Below, in pieces: positions 23,219 to 32,259 of a DNA stretch of 37,530 nucleotides. How positions within the stretch are numbered: the stretch's first letter is position 1; each line of letters starts with the position of its first letter. The DNA comes from Flavobacteriaceae bacterium (GTDB lineage: Bacteria > Bacteroidota > Bacteroidia > Flavobacteriales > Flavobacteriaceae), in the NCBI GenBank assembly GCA_027066745.1, contig JAMONB010000224.1:1-37530 (forward strand), written 5' to 3'. The notes beneath the pieces are model-generated. The model ran no database searches and was not told where the DNA came from. It was given only the letters and a program-made list of their open reading frames with translations. Made by a program: the position numbers and the translations under genes.

Positions 23219-23736
23219 TGAAATCTAAACTAAAAATATTATTATTCTTTTTCATTTGTTACTTGTATTTAAGTTGTAGCACTACTAAGCAAAAAAGTAG
23301 TGTTGCAACTAAAATAACTTATAAAGAAACAAAAACAGCAATAGTAAAAGAAAATTTGACAGTTAAAACAAAACAGTTTGGAGATACTTTAAAAGGTAGT
23401 ATGCCTTTGCCTAAGTTAGCTGACAAACCAGTAATATTGAGAGTTGAAAGTAGTGGTATTAGCTTAGATTTAGCACTTACAAAAACAACAGTTGCTTATA
23501 AGATAATTCCTAAAATAACTTCTACAACAACGATAAACAGCGTAAAGGAAACCGATACAAAAGCGGTGGCTGATGTTGTAAGGGTTAAAAAGGAAAAAGC
23601 AACACAAATTCAACAACCATGGAGACCACCTTGGTGGAGTTATTTATTAATTGTAGCAATTCTAATAGGTATTGTTACTTACTTTTCAAAACCTATTAAA
23701 AGCTTTTTATTACCCATTTTAAAACTATTTAAATAA
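23218..23736 (+). CDS. Lipoprotein with C-terminal membrane span, likely lysis-related
   Basis: The product has 172 residues. Lipobox signal MKSKLKILLFFFICYLYLSC (Cys20), then a threonine/lysine-rich linker, then WWSYLLIVAILIGIVTYFS near the C-terminus: both ends are membrane-linked. Its start overlaps the endolysin stop (TAATG). A spanin-like role, bridging outer and inner membranes, fits the layout (lipid anchor at one end, inner-membrane helix at the other). No family is recognised. Confidence 0.6.
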   Translation: MKSKLKILLFFFICYLYLSCSTTKQKSSVATKITYKETKTAIVKENLTVKTKQFGDTLKGSMPLPKLADKPVILRVESSGISLDLALTKTTVAYKIIPKITSTTTINSVKETDTKAVADVVRVKKEKATQIQQPWRPPWWSYLLIVAILIGIVTYFSKPIKSFLLPILKLFK

Positions 23737-24206
23737 TGAATAAAGAAAACACAAGAGAGAAGAAAATTGAACAAATGTTTGCTTTAAATCCTGAAATGGA
23801 TGAAGTATTTGTGACAAGCAATGATCTTGGTTTTACAGATGAAGTAAAGGCCAACAGCCACGCTCACGGTTTAAAAGACAAGAAAGTGAAAAAGTACACT
23901 CGTAAAGATGTACTTAAAAAACCACCAGCTAAAAGTAAAATTTTAGATCAAGGTGTAAAAAAATTAACTGCTGCTTTAGAAGAAGTAACAGATGTTGCTA
24001 TTTTAGAAGCTTTAAAAGCTGAAGAAGCTTCATTTGGAGATGAAGCTCGTAAAACAGCCATTGCAGCAATTGAAGATCGTATTAAGGCAATAACTGATGC
24101 TATTGATGTAGTTGTTGAAGGAGCTGGAAACGATGGAAATACTGAAGACAATTCAGATACTGGAGCAACTACAGATACTGAAGGTAATTCAGGTACTGAT
24201 AACTAA
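23736..24206 (+). CDS. Unknown late protein with acidic repetitive tail
   Basis: The product has 156 residues. The N-terminal part (EQMFALNPEMDEVFVTSNDLGF...) is followed by a basic KKVKKYTRKDVLK block, a helical middle, and a tail of Asp/Thr/Gly/Asn repeats (TEDNSDTGATTDTEGNSGTDN without catalytic residues). Similar proteins occur near capsid or connector genes of Mu-like phages. The low-complexity end suggests a flexible surface. It overlaps the previous stop codon. Confidence 0.55.
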   Translation: MNKENTREKKIEQMFALNPEMDEVFVTSNDLGFTDEVKANSHAHGLKDKKVKKYTRKDVLKKPPAKSKILDQGVKKLTAALEEVTDVAILEALKAEEASFGDEARKTAIAAIEDRIKAITDAIDVVVEGAGNDGNTEDNSDTGATTDTEGNSGTDN

Positions 24207-24238
24207 TAATAATTACAAACTATTTAAAATTATAGAAC

Positions 24239-24745
24239 ATGGCAAAATATAGTTATGGTATTGCAACCTTTTTATTTGGTGATATTGATCAAACCACTGG
24301 TTTACAAATAAACCCAGTTGAATTAAAAGAAGCTATTTATAGAGACTCTTTTAATATGACTGAAGAGGAGGGAACTACCACCGATCATTATTCAGAAATG
24401 GATACAACGCCAAAAGTTTCATTTACTGAAGTTGGTAAAGAAACGTTAACACTTCAAATTATGGAGTCTCAAGCAACAATGTTAGAACGTTTCCTTGGAG
24501 GAACAGTTGCAACATTGGATGGATCAAGTGCTTGGAGTAAACCTAGTGGAGCATCTAATATTGAGAAATTTTTAGATATTACTACGGTTGATGGAACACG
24601 TATTAGAATACCAAGAGCAAAAGTTACTGGTAGAAAAAATATGCAGTTTAGAAGAAATGGAATCTGGTTAATTGATGTAACAATTACACCATTAACACCA
24701 ATCTTAGGGACATTGGCAGCAATGGTTATTAATGATCCTGTATAG
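24239..24745 (+). CDS. Major tail tube protein
   Basis: The product has 168 residues, rich in beta strands (KYSYGIATFLFGDID, ...PKVSFTEVGKETLTLQIME). The size is typical of siphovirus tail tubes. It lies just before the chaperone pair and the tape measure, the conserved order tube-chaperones-tape measure. It ends one base before the next gene. The tube call relies mainly on gene order. Confidence 0.7.
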   Translation: MAKYSYGIATFLFGDIDQTTGLQINPVELKEAIYRDSFNMTEEEGTTTDHYSEMDTTPKVSFTEVGKETLTLQIMESQATMLERFLGGTVATLDGSSAWSKPSGASNIEKFLDITTVDGTRIRIPRAKVTGRKNMQFRRNGIWLIDVTITPLTPILGTLAAMVINDPV

Positions 24746-25231
24746 ATGAAAGAAGATCCGCAAGTTGAACAATTTGCAGCTGATACCATTTTACAAAGGG
24801 GCGTGAAGGTTAAAATCCCCGCCCCTTTGTTATTGAGGTTAGTTGGTAAAAAAACATTTAGTCTAACAGTTTCTAGTCCTTTTGAAGGCACAATGCATCG
24901 AGTGGCCAGTTACTATTTAAGTACAGGAATAACTACAGATAAATTGGAAGGCATAACAACTGAAGCAGCTTTAGAGTTAATGGCAAAACACGGTAAAGCA
25001 ATTAGCAAAGCTGTAGCCGTAGCAATTCTAAATGGGTATGTAAGTGGATGGTTGTTTACTAAAATGTTAGCAAAGTATTTGCGCTGGCATTTAACACCTA
25101 GCCAGTTCTATTCATTTACAACATTGTTAATAATTCACGGAGGAATTCAGGATTTTATAAATACTACCAAATCGGTAAGGACGATGACAATAACACAACC
25201 GAAAAAGGGTCACAAAGTTCAAGGGGGTTAA
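24746..25231 (+). CDS. Tail assembly chaperone (short form)
   Basis: The product has 161 residues, strand- and helix-rich, beginning MKEDPQVEQFAADTILQRGV. It sits between tail tube and tape measure, where chaperones gpG/gpGT lie. In its last 10 codons the run G-AAA-AAG (25201-25207) occurs, followed by a -1 reading frame open to 25446. The expected longer product would be about 233 residues. The start abuts the tube stop. Confidence 0.75.
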   Translation: MKEDPQVEQFAADTILQRGVKVKIPAPLLLRLVGKKTFSLTVSSPFEGTMHRVASYYLSTGITTDKLEGITTEAALELMAKHGKAISKAVAVAILNGYVSGWLFTKMLAKYLRWHLTPSQFYSFTTLLIIHGGIQDFINTTKSVRTMTITQPKKGHKVQGG

Positions 25232-25446
25232 AACAATTAGGTTTAAATAGCCCTTGGGGAATATTATATCAAATAATAAAAGAAACAGGCTGGAGCTTAC
25301 ATTATGTTTTGTGGAAAATTAACAGAGCTAACATTTTGTTAATGATTGCAGATCAAAGCAATGTGAAAAGCCTTAAGGAAGGAGAAGAAGAAGCAATACC
25401 GCAAAGTGGTAAAGATTTAGCAAAGCGATTTAACAGAAAAAAATAA
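25102..25446 (+). CDS. -1 frame extension of the tail assembly chaperone
   Basis: This frame is open from 25102 (after a stop in the same frame) to TAA 25444-25446. Past the slip site it encodes GSQSSRGLKQLGLNSPWGIL..., then KETGWSLHYVLWKINRANILLM and a charged end, which is typical of the T part of chaperone GT pairs. No start codon leads it. A -1 shift at 25201-25207 would add 79 residues to the 154 encoded before it. The tape measure starts at 25456. Confidence 0.7.
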   Translation, partial: PVLFIYNIVNNSRRNSGFYKYYQIGKDDDNNTTEKGSQSSRGLKQLGLNSPWGILYQIIKETGWSLHYVLWKINRANILLMIADQSNVKSLKEGEEEAIPQSGKDLAKRFNRKK

Positions 25447-25455
25447 CAGTAACTA

Positions 25456-28400
25456 ATGGAAAAGTTTGAGCCTGTAAATATTAATTTTGTAATTAACAAT
25501 GAAGAAGTAAAAGCTTCCTCCGATAAGGTAAAAAACGATATAAAGTCTGTTGGTCAAACTGCTGAACAAACAGCTGTAAAGGTTGACAATCAAATAAAAG
25601 GATCATTTAAAGGTGGTGCTGAAGGTGTAGCAGCTACTAATGCTGAACTATTAAAACAGCAACAGCTTTTAGCTCGTGCTAAACCACAATGGAATGGTTT
25701 AGGAAATTCTATAAATCAAATCACTAGGGAACTACCAGCTTTTTCATTAAGCGCACAAACAGGGTTTTTAGCTATTTCAAATAATATACCAATTTTAGCC
25801 GATGAAATAGGTCGGTTAAAAACAAGAAATGCCGCTTTAACAGCTTCAGGACAAAAAGCAGTTCCAGTATGGAGACAAGTAGTAAAAGGTATGTTAAGCT
25901 GGGGAACAGCCCTATCAGCAGGGGTTGTTTTATTAACAGTCTATGGTAAAGAAGTTGTACATTGGATAGGTGCAATTTTTAAAGGTAAAAATGCAATTGA
26001 TGCATTAAAAAAGAGTCAAGAATCTTTAAATAATGCTTTTAATAGTGGAAGTTATCAAAAAGCAATTAAAGATGTTATACAGCTAAAATCATACATTAAT
26101 TTAGCTAAAGAAGGTATAATTGATAAAGAAGCAGCTTTAAAGAAATACAATGATACTTTAGGTGACGTTTATAAAAAAACAAATGATTTAAGTGAAGCTG
26201 AGCGCATTGTTATTGAAAAAACTCCTGCCTATATAGAAGCAATGTTATACAAAGCAGCTGCAATGGCTGCAACAGCAGATGCTGCAAAACAATTAGTTGA
26301 AGACCAAAAGAAAATAAATAAATCTGAAGAAGAATTAGCCAAAGCAAAAGATAAAGCCTCTTTGTTTAGTGGTTTATCAGGTTTAGAAGGTATTACAAAT
26401 ACATCTTTTGGTACAACATCTACCAATCCAAAAGCAGCTGCAGATCAGGCTGTTTCAGGAATTAAAAAAACACTTGATAATATAAATAAAGATTCTAAGA
26501 AAAAGGTTGATACTTTTGCGAAGATAGTTGATCGTTTTAATACTAAAGCTGCTGAAATTGCAAAAGCCGCTGGTTTAGATATTTTTGGAGGAGCTGGAGG
26601 CGATAAAGGAAAAACTGTAAATCAATATCAAAATTTACTAGATAAATTAGCTGATTTAGACAAAGAATATTCTCGTAAATCTTTTACTAAAGATGAAGAA
26701 GAGCTGCAAGCATTAAAAGATAAGTTTGATAAAATTAGATTATTAGTACAACGATTTAATGCCGATCCTAAAAATAAAGCACAAATAATTGATTTGTCGA
26801 ATCTTAATAAGCTAGAGGAAAAAGCAACTGAAAGCTTAACCTACAGGCAAACTACAGAAAAGCTAAAAAATGAACTTACTGAGCAAAAAAAGTTGTTTGA
26901 TGAATTTGAAACGTATAAAAAACAATTTGGTATTGCAGCAGCTAAAGAAGAGTTTAAAGATAAAATAGGGGAAGCTCAAAGCTATTACGATTATTTAAAA
27001 CAGCAACAAAAAGAAAATGAAGCTGCTTATAAAGCAGTAGATAATGGCACAGCTACTGGTGGTCAAATAGAGCGAGTACAATTATTAAATAAGCAATTAA
27101 AAGCAGCTTCAGCTGAAGAAAAGAAATTGTTTAATGAACAGTTAGTAGCCTTACAAGATTATCAAACCAAGCGAAAACTACTTATTGAGAAATATGAGGC
27201 AGATAGAAAAAAATTAGAAGATGCAGGAAAAAAAGATGAAGTTGCAGAATTAGATCGTCAGCACAATGCAGAATTGGATAGTTTAGATGATGCCAATATT
27301 AAAAAATTGCAATCTTACAAGGAACTATTTAAAGGAATTGTTGGCTTAACAACTAAAGAGTCAAAAGTTGTTATAGAGCAGGCAAAGGCACTTATAGAAA
27401 CTTTAGAAATGAGTGCTGAGTTAAAAGCAGCTATTTTAAAGAAAATTGCAGAAGCTGAAAAGTTATTAGATGGTAATAAATTAGATAACATTTACAAATA
27501 TGCAAGTGCCATAACTGATTTAGGTGCAGCAGTTTCAAATTTAGGTGAGAGTTTAGGAAATAAAGGGTTAGCTGATGGAGGTGCATTATTAGCTGGTTTA
27601 GGTAGCAGTTTAGGAGAAGTACTAACTATTTTTGATAAAATGGATGGCAAAAGTTTTAGCGATTTGTCATCAGCTGGTAAAGCGGATGTTATTGCAGCTG
27701 GTATTTCAGGAGCAATTACACTGGTAGGTGTATTTGCTGGTGCTGCTCAAAAAAGAAAAGAAGCAGAAGAAGCATATTATCTAAGTGTTATTGGCTTTCA
27801 AAATCAGTATAATTTAAGCCTTCAAGAGCAAGTTCGTTTGCGTAGTATTTTAGATGAGAATGTATTTTTAAAAGACTATGAAGGCAGAATAACAGATGCG
27901 TTAAGCTCCTTGCATTTAGCGAATGAAGAATACCAAACAGCTTTAGATAACTTAATTAATAATGGCCAAGTAAAAGTTGGACAACGTAATGCAGTAGATT
28001 GGGGATCTGTTGGTGCAGCAGCAAGTGGTGGTGCAGCAGTAGGTGCAGCAGTAGGAAGTATTGTTCCTGTAATTGGAACGGCCATAGGAGCTTTAGTAGG
28101 AGGTTTGGCTGGAGCAATAGGAGGTTTATTCGGTGGAAAAAAGAAAAAGGATGTTTATACTAATATTTTTACTCAATGGCCTGAACTTATAGAAACTAGC
28201 GAAGATGGTTTAAGACGTATAAATGTTCAGTTAGCTGAAAGCTTATTAGCAAACGAACAAGTAAACGCTGAAACTGCTCAGATATTACAAAATATTTTAG
28301 ATTGGGATAAAGCATTAGAGGAAGCAAGAGCGCAAATTAAAGAAGTTATTTCTGAACTCTCAGGCTCATTAGGAACAGATTTAAAAGCAGTACTTGTTGA

Positions 28401-28995
28401 TGCTTTTGTTAGTGGTGAAAATGCAGCTATTAAAATGGGTGATACTGTTGAAAAGGTGCTAGAAAATATTTTAAGTAGTTTAATATTTAATGCTGTTTTT
28501 CAAAAGGCTTTTGATGATTTGGAACAGCAAATGGCTAATAGTTTTGACATTGGTGGTGATGGAAATTGGGTTGATGATTTTGCACGTTTCTTTGATGCTG
28601 CAAGCGGTTTAACAGATGAGTTTAATGCAGCAATGGCAGCTGCACAAGCTGAAGCTGCTAATTTTGGTTTTGATGTTTTTTCACCTGACAGTACCGAATC
28701 TCAGCAAGGTTTACAAGGTGCTATAAGAAGAGACCTTACTGAAGAAACAGGAAGTGAATTAACTGGCTTATTCAGAAATCAATACGATATTACAAAGCGA
28801 ATGTTTGAAATTACGGAAGCTTATTATGAAAAAGAGAAGTTACATCACAGCTCTATACTCAATTTAATAGCAATTAACACTAAAATTGAAAAAAATACAG
28901 CCAATACAGTTGGTCAGTTAGAACTAGCAGTTGTAGAGCTTAAAAGTATTGCTAAATACACACAAGAACATTATTATTTAGACTATAACGGATAA
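25456..28995 (+). CDS. Tail tape measure protein
   Basis: The product has 1179 residues, the largest in the window. The order is: basic N-terminus, long helical coiled regions, a membrane-like segment ...LSWGTALSAGVVLLTVYG..., alanine/lysine-rich coils (about 250-600), and a glycine/alanine-rich hydrophobic stretch AASGGAAVGAAVGSIVPVIG with GGLFGGKKKK (about 855-895), which is typical of tape measure proteins. It sets tail length, so a long tail is predicted. It follows the chaperone pair. Confidence 0.9.
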   Translation: MEKFEPVNINFVINNEEVKASSDKVKNDIKSVGQTAEQTAVKVDNQIKGSFKGGAEGVAATNAELLKQQQLLARAKPQWNGLGNSINQITRELPAFSLSAQTGFLAISNNIPILADEIGRLKTRNAALTASGQKAVPVWRQVVKGMLSWGTALSAGVVLLTVYGKEVVHWIGAIFKGKNAIDALKKSQESLNNAFNSGSYQKAIKDVIQLKSYINLAKEGIIDKEAALKKYNDTLGDVYKKTNDLSEAERIVIEKTPAYIEAMLYKAAAMAATADAAKQLVEDQKKINKSEEELAKAKDKASLFSGLSGLEGITNTSFGTTSTNPKAAADQAVSGIKKTLDNINKDSKKKVDTFAKIVDRFNTKAAEIAKAAGLDIFGGAGGDKGKTVNQYQNLLDKLADLDKEYSRKSFTKDEEELQALKDKFDKIRLLVQRFNADPKNKAQIIDLSNLNKLEEKATESLTYRQTTEKLKNELTEQKKLFDEFETYKKQFGIAAAKEEFKDKIGEAQSYYDYLKQQQKENEAAYKAVDNGTATGGQIERVQLLNKQLKAASAEEKKLFNEQLVALQDYQTKRKLLIEKYEADRKKLEDAGKKDEVAELDRQHNAELDSLDDANIKKLQSYKELFKGIVGLTTKESKVVIEQAKALIETLEMSAELKAAILKKIAEAEKLLDGNKLDNIYKYASAITDLGAAVSNLGESLGNKGLADGGALLAGLGSSLGEVLTIFDKMDGKSFSDLSSAGKADVIAAGISGAITLVGVFAGAAQKRKEAEEAYYLSVIGFQNQYNLSLQEQVRLRSILDENVFLKDYEGRITDALSSLHLANEEYQTALDNLINNGQVKVGQRNAVDWGSVGAAASGGAAVGAAVGSIVPVIGTAIGALVGGLAGAIGGLFGGKKKKDVYTNIFTQWPELIETSEDGLRRINVQLAESLLANEQVNAETAQILQNILDWDKALEEARAQIKEVISELSGSLGTDLKAVLVDAFVSGENAAIKMGDTVEKVLENILSSLIFNAVFQKAFDDLEQQMANSFDIGGDGNWVDDFARFFDAASGLTDEFNAAMAAAQAEAANFGFDVFSPDSTESQQGLQGAIRRDLTEETGSELTGLFRNQYDITKRMFEITEAYYEKEKLHHSSILNLIAINTKIEKNTANTVGQLELAVVELKSIAKYTQEHYYLDYNG

Positions 28996-30198
28996 ATGTA
29001 TAAAATTAATAACATAGCGTTAGATGATTTTGGAATTATACCAGGGCGAGTTTCAGGTGAAGGAATTGCTATAAAAGGTATGTTTGATTTACCTAAACGT
29101 ATTGGCGATACGTATAAAGATTGGGATGACTCTCAAAGTGTTGAGCCTTATGTTGATGCTGATGAGTTATTTTTTGCAGGGAGGACAATTTTGTTTGCTG
29201 GAATAATTTTAGGTACTAAAACAGAAGTTGAAAATAAGCTCACTATTTTTAAAACGGCCATTACTTCATTTACAGATGTTGTTCGTTTTGAAACTCCTTA
29301 TGGAACAGCGTGTGTTTGGATTAAAAAACTTACCCCAAAATTATACAGTGAAGGAGCAACTTTTATACTAGAATTAAGAGAGCCAGTTGTTGGCGCAACC
29401 TGTCCAATTTTATTTGAAAGTACCATTTATTATTCAGCTGAATATTCAGAAAGTACATTTAAAAATGATTGTGCTGCTGGTTATGATGGAAGTTCGGTAC
29501 AATTAACAGCTGTAGCTGGTAAATTCACTTCAACATATAGTCAAGCAGCTGCAGATCAGTTAGCAATAGATTGGGTAAAAGAAAATAAACAAGTGTACGC
29601 AAATACGCAAGGCACTTGTATTTTGCAACCACCTATATATTACAATGTTAAATTAGTAGGTGAACTTAAAAAGGATAATTGTGCCGTTGGATTTGAAGGG
29701 TCTATTGTTACATACGAAGTACCAGCTTTTAAATATAGTTCAACTGTTAGTCAGCTTGCTGTAGATACAATGGCACAAGCTGAATTAGATGCAACTTTAA
29801 CACAAGCGTATGCTAATGATAATGGATATTGTACAGAGTTGCCTGCTTTTTTCTTAGTAAAAGAAGAATTATGGTTTTGGCTTTGGGCTCCAGCTGGAAT
29901 TTATCAGTGGTTTGAGGTTGGCGAGAAAATAACAATAGGGCAAAATTATCATTTAATGTTGTTTGGTTTACAATTTTCGCATACAACTGTAGCTACTGAT
30001 ACGCCACAAAGTATTATAAATGATTTTGTAACGATAATTAATGCTACTTCATTTGAGGATTGGGATTTAATGAATCAAAGACCATCAACACTCGATGGTT
30101 GGAAAACTGTAGCAAGTTTAGAAGGAAACACTTTAAAATTACAAATACCAGGCGCATCTCAAGGAGGAGGAGCTACTACTTGGATAGATAACTCATAA
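28996..30198 (+). CDS. Distal tail protein with two DUF5977-like repeats
   Basis: The product has 400 residues. The first 130 residues (MYKINNIALDDFGIIPGRVS...) resemble distal tail proteins. Two copies of a cysteine-bearing repeat follow: FKNDCAAGYDGSSVQLTAVAG...YANTQGTC and KKDNCAVGFEGSIVTYEVPAF...YANDNGYC. These fit DUF5977, known from Bacteroidetes surface and tail proteins. The last 130 residues are aromatic-rich. It starts one base after the tape measure stop. Confidence 0.7.
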   Translation: MYKINNIALDDFGIIPGRVSGEGIAIKGMFDLPKRIGDTYKDWDDSQSVEPYVDADELFFAGRTILFAGIILGTKTEVENKLTIFKTAITSFTDVVRFETPYGTACVWIKKLTPKLYSEGATFILELREPVVGATCPILFESTIYYSAEYSESTFKNDCAAGYDGSSVQLTAVAGKFTSTYSQAAADQLAIDWVKENKQVYANTQGTCILQPPIYYNVKLVGELKKDNCAVGFEGSIVTYEVPAFKYSSTVSQLAVDTMAQAELDATLTQAYANDNGYCTELPAFFLVKEELWFWLWAPAGIYQWFEVGEKITIGQNYHLMLFGLQFSHTTVATDTPQSIINDFVTIINATSFEDWDLMNQRPSTLDGWKTVASLEGNTLKLQIPGASQGGGATTWIDNS

Positions 30199-30199
30199 T

Positions 30200-30565
30200 A
30201 TGTACACAATAGATAACATAGCGTTAGAAAATTACGGATTGTACATAAGTACACACCAAGGCCAAGCACATTTGCCTGAGCCTAAACAACAATTATTTAC
30301 TGTGTATGGAACTGAAGGGTATCAGATTACAAAGCGTAAAGCAAATGAGTTGGATTTAAGAGGGTTTATTATTGCAGATGATATAACTGATTTTATTGCC
30401 AAAACAACCAATTTAAGAACGTTATTTAATGCATCAGGCACAAGAGCTTTAGAATTAGATAATGGTATTATAACTTGTTTTTCAAAAGATGGTTTTAAAG
30501 TTGATAGTGTGAGAATAGTAGGGAATGTATATGCTAAATTTCAAATTAAATTAACTATTGTATGA
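30200..30565 (+). CDS. Second, short distal-tail-like protein
   Basis: The product has 121 residues. Its start MYTIDNIALENYGLYISTHQ is similar to that of the preceding protein (MYKINNIALDDFGIIPGRVS), so the two are probably paralogous through a tandem duplication or share one fold. It overlaps the next gene by 4 bases. It likely belongs to the tail tip; details are unknown. Confidence 0.6.
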   Translation: MYTIDNIALENYGLYISTHQGQAHLPEPKQQLFTVYGTEGYQITKRKANELDLRGFIIADDITDFIAKTTNLRTLFNASGTRALELDNGIITCFSKDGFKVDSVRIVGNVYAKFQIKLTIV

Positions 30566-32259
30566 TTTTAAATATTTTATATAAAGCAATAGTTGTAGCA
30601 TCTGTTGAAATAGATGAAAAAACCGTGTTAACTAAAAAGTTAATGAATGAAGATAGGGTTATTTCTGAATTTACAACCAAAGAGATTCTCCCACTTCGTA
30701 TAGGTTGTTATATAGTAGTTGAAGGATTAAATTATACAATACGTAAGCTTCCTACCATTGTAAAAGTAAATGATAATACATTTAATTATACGGTGCTTTT
30801 TGAGAGCGAATTAGATACTATTAAAGATAAGTTATTAATTAGTTCTGATGGCCTAACTGAGTTTTCGTATGTAGGAACAGCTGAAGAGTTATTAACTATG
30901 TTAATAGCCAGTATAAATGAAATTAAAATAGGTTGGCAAGTAGGAACTGTAGATGTAACAGACTCTAAAAAAATTGACTTTGCAAATGAGAATTGTTATA
31001 CAGCTTTATATAAAATAGCTAACGAATTTAAATTTGAGTTTATAGTAGCAAATAAAACAATTCATTTACAAGCCGCTGTTGGAACACTTAAGTCTGTGAC
31101 ATTTGAATACGGAAAAACAAAAGGCCTTTATAGTATTGAACGAAGATTAATTGCTAATAGCGAATTATATACTCGTGTGTATGGATTTGGCTCTGAAAAA
31201 AATATACCGTACACCTATAGAGATAATGCAAAAAGATTGATTTTTGAAGAAGAGTTTTTAGAAAAAGAAGTTGGAGCTTATGGTGTAAAAGAAGGATATT
31301 ATATTAATGAAGATATTTATCCACAGCGCACAGGAACATTAACAGATACTTCTATTCAATTTATTGCTGAAGCTTATAATGTAACTGAAAGCTATATTAC
31401 AGATGCTACTATTGATTTTAATATCAATGATTATTTAATTGAGGGTTTAACAGCAAAAATAGTATTTAAAAGTGGCGATTTAAGTGGTTATCAATTTGAG
31501 ATTTGGAAATTTGATTCTGCAAATAAACGTATCTATATTAATCCGTACAGTGAAGCAAACGGATTTAATTTACCTAATGAAAATAGTTTACCTAAAATAG
31601 GTGACTCTTATACTTTGATAGACATTGAAATGCCACCAAGCTATGTTATTGCAGCTGAAGCCGAGTTAAAAGCAGCTACACAAGTGTTTTTAGATGAAAA
31701 TTCAATTCCTAAAACAATGTATGTTGTTAAAATGGATCAGAAGTTTATAAAAACATTAACTGAAGTAATTTCTATTGGTGATTTGGTAGGTATAAAAGAC
31801 AACCAAATGGGAATTGATAGAGCTATTAGAATTGCTCAATTAAGTTACCCACTGGTAAATCCAAATAAAAAAGAAGCAATTATAGCCGATGAAATACCAT
31901 ACATACAACGCCAATTAACTGCAAAACAAGCAGCAGCAAGTGCAAAGGCTATTGCAGCAGTGTACACTAAAATAGTCCAAGAAATAAACAATAAAACAAT
32001 AATTAATAATGAAGTAACTAATGAAACTACCATAGTTAATGAGCCAAATACCGTGCTTATAAATGGTAAAAAATTTAGATATGTAAAAGGCTATGATAAT
32101 ACTACCAATTTAGAAGTTTTAGAAACAGGAGATTTTATAATTGATAATTATTGGGATAGATATACGTATGTAAAAAAATGGTTGTTTTTGGGCGGTATAA
32201 AAGAAAAATCTGACAACTGGGATAGAATAGAAACAATTGATTTAACGCCAGCAATATGA
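30562..32259 (+). CDS. Tail tip/baseplate hub-like protein
   Basis: The product has 565 residues. The N-terminal 350 residues consist of strand-rich domains of the kind found in gp27/gp44-like hubs (EGLNYTIRKLPTIVKVND, KIGWQVGTVDVTDSKKIDF). The C-terminal region has alanine-rich helices (TAKQAAASAKAIAAVYTKIV) and then a run of strands. It lies after the distal tail proteins and before the fibre, so it is likely the central tail-tip component that binds the fibre. There is no clear enzymatic motif. Confidence 0.6.
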   Translation: MILNILYKAIVVASVEIDEKTVLTKKLMNEDRVISEFTTKEILPLRIGCYIVVEGLNYTIRKLPTIVKVNDNTFNYTVLFESELDTIKDKLLISSDGLTEFSYVGTAEELLTMLIASINEIKIGWQVGTVDVTDSKKIDFANENCYTALYKIANEFKFEFIVANKTIHLQAAVGTLKSVTFEYGKTKGLYSIERRLIANSELYTRVYGFGSEKNIPYTYRDNAKRLIFEEEFLEKEVGAYGVKEGYYINEDIYPQRTGTLTDTSIQFIAEAYNVTESYITDATIDFNINDYLIEGLTAKIVFKSGDLSGYQFEIWKFDSANKRIYINPYSEANGFNLPNENSLPKIGDSYTLIDIEMPPSYVIAAEAELKAATQVFLDENSIPKTMYVVKMDQKFIKTLTEVISIGDLVGIKDNQMGIDRAIRIAQLSYPLVNPNKKEAIIADEIPYIQRQLTAKQAAASAKAIAAVYTKIVQEINNKTIINNEVTNETTIVNEPNTVLINGKKFRYVKGYDNTTNLEVLETGDFIIDNYWDRYTYVKKWLFLGGIKEKSDNWDRIETIDLTPAI

